From: Arcicella sp040387735
Lineage (GTDB): Bacteria; Bacteroidota; Bacteroidia; Cytophagales; Spirosomataceae
NCBI GenBank assembly: GCA_040387735.1
Contig: JAZKDE010000033.1
Coordinates: forward strand, 1 to 64,000
Direction of reading: 5' to 3'
Length of the DNA: 64,000 bases
Below are positions 60,081 through 64,000 of this stretch, piece after piece (positions within the stretch are counted from its first letter, which is position 1; each line of letters opens with the position of its first letter). The position numbers and the translations under genes are program-made. The notes beneath the pieces were generated by a model. It did no database searches and was not told the DNA's origin. It saw nothing but the letters and a program-made list of their open reading frames with translations.

Positions 60081-60583
60081 AATACTGTTTTATGGAAAAA
60101 TAATCGTTGAATAAAAACATAGCAACACCTGCCTCAGTTTTGGGAAAACTGAAGAAAATAGACAACTTAATGATTAGGACTTTAAAATGCTGTGTTTAAG
60201 AGGTACTCTGAGCAAGAAGAAATTAAGAATAGGAAAACCGAAGCCGAAGCTTTATAGTTAAAATCGAATTTAGAATATTATTGCTGTAAATATAATAGTT
60301 GTTTTTAGATTCTAAAGAAGAAAATAGATTTTTATTAAAGAAAAATAGATTTGTTAAAATAGAAATATTTTTAGTTGGCATCATTCGAAGTAAACTCTTA
60401 CAAATGGGCAAATTTTGCTTCAATAAAACAGGTACAAAACCGCTTAATAAATCCGACTAAATATAAATCATTGGTTACCAAACAATTAAACTACATCTAT
60501 CAAAAAGCCCCAAAAACAGAAGATTTAAGCACGTATTTTTGCATTCTTAAAATCATTCAAAACAATTAAAACTTTATTATTTC
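60081..60583. other. Divergent intergenic region of 503 bp
   Basis: It lies between the VioB-like operon and the lipocalin-type lipoprotein gene. It is AT-rich with short frames on both strands that have no start context or family. No clear promoter word pair was found. Confidence 0.5.
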
Positions 60584-61096
60584 ATGAAAAAGCATTATAA
60601 CCTATTTCTACTTTTATTTTCTATTGTTTTAATATCATCGTGTAAAAAAGATGAACCGGTAACTCCTGCTGCTACAATTGTTGGTAAATGGGAAGCAACA
60701 GATGCAGCAGGCAAAATTACCGTAGTTGATTTTCAAACGGGGAAACCTTCAGATCAAAATCTTACCCAAAAATTAACAGGTGTAACCTATGAATTTAAGG
60801 CGGACAAAACCTTTACTGCAACAGGAGCAGTTACGGCCGATGCAACCATTGATAACGTACCAATTAGTGGAACATACGCACTGACAGGTACAGAAGTAAA
60901 ATTGTCTTATAAAAAGGATGGAAAAGATACTTTCGAATATTTTACCCTTAATACCCTTGCCACCTCTAATATGACATGGACAACTAATAAAGATTTGTTG
61001 ATAAAAGGATTAACTGAATCAAAGGAACCCAATATTGCATTGGTAGCCATATTAGTTTCAGCCCTTGATTTGAAGATAAACTTTAAAAAAATATAG
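60584..61096 (+). CDS. Lipocalin-like lipoprotein
   Basis: A protein of 170 residues. The signal peptide ends at the lipobox ISSC. The body shows the GKWEATDAAGKITVVDFQ opening and a pattern of eight beta strands (FKADKTFTATGAVTAD, ISGTYALTGTEVKLSYKK). This is common in Bacteroidota lipocalin-like lipoproteins, whose ligands are unknown. It stands alone with a terminator at 61115-61150. Confidence 0.8.
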   Translation: MKKHYNLFLLLFSIVLISSCKKDEPVTPAATIVGKWEATDAAGKITVVDFQTGKPSDQNLTQKLTGVTYEFKADKTFTATGAVTADATIDNVPISGTYALTGTEVKLSYKKDGKDTFEYFTLNTLATSNMTWTTNKDLLIKGLTESKEPNIALVAILVSALDLKINFKKI

Positions 61097-61114
61097 GTTA
61101 CCAATCATTTTAAA

Positions 61115-61150
61115 CACAAAACGCCTGATTTATAAAATCAGGCGTTTTGT
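61115..61150. terminator. Bidirectional intrinsic terminator
   Basis: ACAAAACGCCTGATTT pairs with AAATCAGGCGTTTTGT around TATA. It separates the lipoprotein gene from the convergent guaA. Confidence 0.92.
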
Positions 61151-61176
61151 AATACAGATTAAAGTTTATGTTACTC

Positions 61177-62687
61177 TTATTCCCACTCAATCGTTGCGGG
61201 TGGTTTTGACGAAATATCATAAACTACTCGGTTTACACCTTTCACTTTATTGATAATTTCGTTAGAAATATCTGCCAAGAAATCATAAGGTAAATGACAC
61301 CAGTCCGCTGTCATACCGTCCACCGAAGAAACCGCACGAAGGGCTACAACACGCTCGTAAGTACGTTCATCTCCCATGACTCCCACCGACTGAATCGGTA
61401 AAAGCATTGCTCCTGCTTGCCAAACGCTGTCGTACAACCCTCTATTTTTCAAACCATTGATAAAAATATGGTCAACTTCTTGTAAAATCTGCACTTTTTC
61501 AGCCGTAATATCTCCCAAAATTCTAATTCCTAAACCTGGCCCTGGGAATGGGTGACGACCTAAAATAAACTGCGGAATTTCTAATGTTCTACCTACCAAA
61601 CGAACTTCGTCTTTAAACAAAGTCTTCAAAGGCTCAACCACTTGCAATTTCATGTAATCAGGTAAACCGCCTACATTATGGTGAGATTTAATCGTTTGTG
61701 AAGGACCTCCACTTACCGAAACTGATTCGATAATATCAGGATAAATTGTTCCTTGTCCCAACCATTTTACATTTTCAATCAAATGAGATTCGTGGTCAAA
61801 AACATCAATAAATGCCTTGCCAATCGCTTTTCTCTTTGCTTCAGGGTCCGTTAAACCTTCCAAAGCCTTATAAAATATATCTTTTGAATTAACACCTTTT
61901 ACGTTCAAACCTAAGTTTTTGTACGATTCAAGCACGTCTTCAAATTCATTCTTTCTCAANNNNNNNNNNGATTTTCACCAATTGCTTTGTGAATCAACAC
62001 CGCCGCTACCGAACTATCTACACCTCCAGAGAGTCCTAAAACTACTTTATCGTCGCCTAATTGTTCTTTCAAAGCCGCCACCGTAGAATCCACGAAAGAA
62101 TCTGCCGTCCAGTCTTGCGAGCAATTACACACGCCAATCACGAAATTTTTCAACATCGTTTTTCCTTCCAAAGAGTGTGTAACCTCTGGGTGAAATTGAA
62201 TCCCGTAAGTTTGTTCTCCTTTAATATGGAAAGCAGCATATTTCACATCATCGGTTGAACCAATTACCTCAAAATCATCAGGAATTGACATAATTGTATC
62301 CCCGTGCGACATCCAAACTTGATTATTCTCAGAAACACCTTCCAATAACGGACTTGGTGCAACCGTTTTCAAAGCAGCTCTTCCGTACTCACGGTGTCCA
62401 GAATTATAAACTTCACCACCACCTAAAAACGCCAATAATTGAGCTCCGTAGCAAATACCCAATACAGGCAATTTTCCTCTGAAAAGAGTTACATCTACTC
62501 GTGGAGAATCCTCATCACGTACCGAGCAAGGACTTCCCGAAAGAATAATTCCTTTTACAGATTCGTCGATAACAGGGATTTTATTGTAAGGATGGATTTC
62601 GCAGTAAATATTAAGTTCACGAACACGGCGAGCAATCAATTGAGTTACTTGTGAACCAAAATCAAGAATTAGTATTTTTTCGGACAT
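61177..62687 (-). CDS. guaA: GMP synthase (glutamine-hydrolysing), interrupted by a 10-N gap
   Basis: It converts XMP to GMP. The start ATG at 62685-62687 gives SEKILILDFGSQVTQLIA, the usual beginning. The amidotransferase domain has GICYGAQLLA (Cys) and QFHPEVTHS (His, Glu). The ATP pyrophosphatase P-loop is LGLSGGVDSSVAAV. The dimerisation domain has RHPFPGPGLGIRI and ends in KPPATIEWE. The gap at 61960-61969 lies where the family reads about ten residues of the type L-x-CIFVDxGL, so about 29 bases are missing. With them the protein would be 509 residues, the normal size. Confidence 0.95.
61960..61969. other. Assembly gap (10 N) inside guaA
   Basis: The flanking frames differ by one step with ten bases; a gap of 29 bases would restore the frame and the conserved family segment. 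Confidence 0.85.
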
Positions 62688-62708
62688 TTTTTTGGAGTGA
62701 ATACTGCG

Positions 62709-62746
62709 GTTGTCTGTGCGGATACTGGGACGCATAGTCAGACAAC
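62709..62746. repeat. GC-rich hairpin in the guaA leader
   Basis: GTTGTCTG (62709-62716) and CAGACAAC (62739-62746), with inner TGCG and CGCA, form a two-part stem with a 4-base bulge and a 10-base loop. It lies 22 bases upstream of the guaA ATG on the minus strand. It is more GC-rich than its surroundings. Confidence 0.7.
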
Positions 62747-62767
62747 GGCGAAAAAAATTAAAAAGCA

Positions 62768-63379
62768 AATTTCGGGAAAATTTATGGTTTTAAGATAGAA
62801 TATTGAAGACAATTCTAAAAATGATAGGATAATTTTATATTTTAGGGTTTTTAGCGTTTGATAAATAAGTAATTTATGCTTGATTATGAACACGATGATT
62901 ATGAAACATACATAAAATCGCCAATTGCTAAATATCGATGTTTGTATTTAATGTCACTTTTTCGCCATGCTCAATGCCCATTCACAATCCCAGAATTCAC
63001 ATTTTGTACTATTCCAAGTTTTCTGCCTTTATAACGCTTATTTCTCGGAATATCGACTTTGATTTTTCAAAGAATCTGCATTTAACATTAGGATAATCAA
63101 AAAATAATCTATAAATTCATTTAAGAAAACGCCCAAGAAAGCCAAAACCCTGTTACAATTATCAGGGTTTTTCTGACTAAATCGGAGAGTTCTTTGACGA
63201 TTATTTGATATTCCTTGTTTTGTGTTTCCTATTTACCAACGATTTGTGTTTTTGTAAATCTGCGAGAATGGTTGTTAGTAAATATTCAAACAAGAAGTAA
63301 GAAATCGCAAATTGATGCGAAGAACTGCTCCAATGGGCAATCTTAGTTATTAATTTATCAATCTAAACAACGAGTGCGT
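62768..63379. other. Divergent intergenic region of about 600 bp
   Basis: It lies between guaA and the hibernation factor gene. A short hairpin is at 63144-63172. The longest frame I see, an ATG frame at 62876-63034 of 52 codons, has no family and is not accepted. No RNA gene is recognised. Confidence 0.5.
63144..63172. terminator. Hairpin with T run in the guaA-hpf region
   Basis: AAAACCCTG (63144-63152) and CAGGGTTTT (63163-63171) form the stem, with T residues on the plus-strand side. There is no obvious gene before it, so it may end a small plus-strand RNA or act as a stray terminator. Confidence 0.55.
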
Positions 63380-63730
63380 ATGAAATTACAAGTGCATTCA
63401 ATTCACTTTGACGCTGACATGAAGCTGTTAGAGTTTATCCAGTCGAAACTTAATAAACTGGATATGTTTTATGACCGAATTACAGGTGGTGAGGTTTTTC
63501 TAAGGTTAGACAAAGGAGATACCAAAAAGGTCAGGAGCAAAATGTTAGAAGTGAAAATCAGTTTACCAGGGGCTACCTTATTTGTAAAAGAACAGGCCTC
63601 CACTTTTGAAGAAGCGATGGATATAGCCATTGAAGCATTAAAAGTCCAATTGAAAAAGTTTAAAGATAAAATCCAAGAAAAAATCAATCCAACCAGAGAC
63701 GTATTAGTTTCAATGGCAATGGAAAGTTAA
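63380..63730 (+). CDS. Ribosome hibernation-promoting factor / YfiA (short form)
   Basis: A protein of 116 residues from the ATG at 63380; a GTG two codons upstream is less likely. It shows KLQVHSIHFDADMKLLEFIQ, then KLNKLDMFYDRITGGEVFL and ATLFVKEQASTFEEAMDIAI, and lacks the long C-terminal domain. In bacteria it binds 30S subunits in stationary phase and dimerises or protects ribosomes. It has a strong terminator at 63748-63801. Confidence 0.92.
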   Translation: MKLQVHSIHFDADMKLLEFIQSKLNKLDMFYDRITGGEVFLRLDKGDTKKVRSKMLEVKISLPGATLFVKEQASTFEEAMDIAIEALKVQLKKFKDKIQEKINPTRDVLVSMAMES

Positions 63731-63747
63731 TAAAGAGAACAATGTTT

Positions 63748-63801
63748 CTCGAAAATAAAATGGGTTGCTTTCTCACGAAAGCAACCCTTTTTATTTTCGA
63801 G
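63748..63801. terminator. Long bidirectional terminator
   Basis: CTCGAAAATAAAATGGGTTG then CTTTC, loop TCAC, and the complement ending in TTTTTATTTTCGAG. It separates the hibernation factor gene from the convergent metK. Confidence 0.92.
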
Positions 63802-63811
63802 GTTTTATTTC

Positions 63812-64000
63812 TTACAAACCAAACTTAGCTTTCACTGCATCTACGAAATCTAATTTTTCCCAAGTAAATAATTCTACTTCTAATTCTTTCACTGTTCCAT
63901 CTGGCCCTTTGAAAGATTTAGTAACAATTTCATTTTTACGTCCCATGTGTCCGTAAGCTGCTGTTTCTGAGTAAATTGGGTTACGCAATTTCAAACGTTG
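63812..64000 (-). CDS. metK: S-adenosylmethionine synthetase, C-terminal end (partial)
   Basis: The frame runs off the right edge. The visible 62 residues end the protein: RLKLRNPIYSETAAYGHMGR, then a linker and FTWEKLDFVDAVKAKFGL. The ETAAYGH-GR block and the final WEK motif are those of MetK. The TTG at 63992-63994 is only an internal codon. MetK makes SAM from methionine and ATP, closing the cycle that MetH and MetF serve. Confidence 0.93.
   Translation of the reverse strand, partial: QRLKLRNPIYSETAAYGHMGRKNEIVTKSFKGPDGTVKELEVELFTWEKLDFVDAVKAKFGL

Noticed and set aside
60375..60569. 64-codon plus-strand frame before the lipocalin-like gene
   Set aside because: No family, no promoter, ordinary AT-rich composition; probably chance.
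62876..63034. 52-codon plus-strand frame in the guaA-hpf region
   Set aside because: No recognisable motif and no following terminator in the right place.
1..64000. CRISPR arrays, insertion sequences, rRNA operons
   Set aside because: No regularly spaced direct repeats, transposase frames or rRNA text were found.

Overview
The window looks like a chromosomal piece of an AT-rich Bacteroidota genome, most probably of the order Cytophagales. Supporting signs are several promoters of the form TTTG-N19/20-TAnnTTTG, type IX secretion (T9SS) C-terminal sorting domains, a PorZ-like protein, start sites mostly without Shine-Dalgarno sequences, and families typical of the group (TIGR02757, DUF4905, DUF3857-transglutaminase, ThuA, sialate O-acetylesterase). 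It is a short-read draft with five runs of N. Two of the gaps appear to hide no missing sequence at all, and a third is flanked by two identical 55-bp copies.

Layout. 0-7 kb: acidic-tail protein (partial), Ppx/GppA phosphatase, an IscA-like protein, an MFS transporter, a DUF3857/transglutaminase/DUF2569 fusion and an Lrp/AsnC regulator. 7-12.6 kb: cobalamin-dependent methionine synthase (metH) and a YoeB-type toxin-antitoxin pair. 12.6-20.5 kb: ThuA, TMEM220-like and TPR lipoprotein genes, an SRP (4.5S) RNA gene absent from any protein view, a secreted GH13 enzyme, maf and a BamA/TamA-like outer membrane protein. 20.6-22.4 kb: two tandem MarR paralogues and YceI, with a near-perfect operator on the second marR promoter. 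22.5-31.6 kb: CoA-binding protein, a divergent GH13-like protein, a NUMOD4/HNH protein, a sugar-oxidation operon (lactonase, dehydrogenase small subunit, GMC oxidoreductase), Hsp20 and an L,D-transpeptidase. 31.8-44.7 kb: metF, a very large orphan sensor kinase, LysE exporter, aldose epimerase, TIGR02757, LysM/RlpA-like protein, DUF4905, PorZ and thymidine kinase. 44.9-56.5 kb: prohibitin, two OmpA-like lipoproteins, OsmC, sialate O-acetylesterase, a Cys/Lys-rich small secreted protein, transglutaminase, secreted subtilase and M61 peptidase. 56.6-60.1 kb: a three-gene operon resembling a split VioB (NTF2-like, VioB N-terminal-like, VioB-type ferritin-like). 60.5-64 kb: lipoprotein, guaA, a ribosome hibernation factor and the 3' end of metK.

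Functional themes. The methionine/SAM cycle is represented by metH, metF and metK, but they are not an operon. Cell-envelope and secreted functions dominate the rest (BamA-like, OmpA, LysM/RlpA, L,D-transpeptidase, T9SS cargo and PorZ).

The least ordinary items are: the split VioB-like operon; short dispersed repeats found inside coding sequence (two signal peptides, an insertion in MetH and one in DUF4905); the 16-bp-arm MarR operator; the 27-bp-arm inverted repeat between metF and the sensor kinase; and the divergent GH13-like protein. No CRISPR array, rRNA, insertion sequence or prophage was seen, and no tRNA was recognised by eye.
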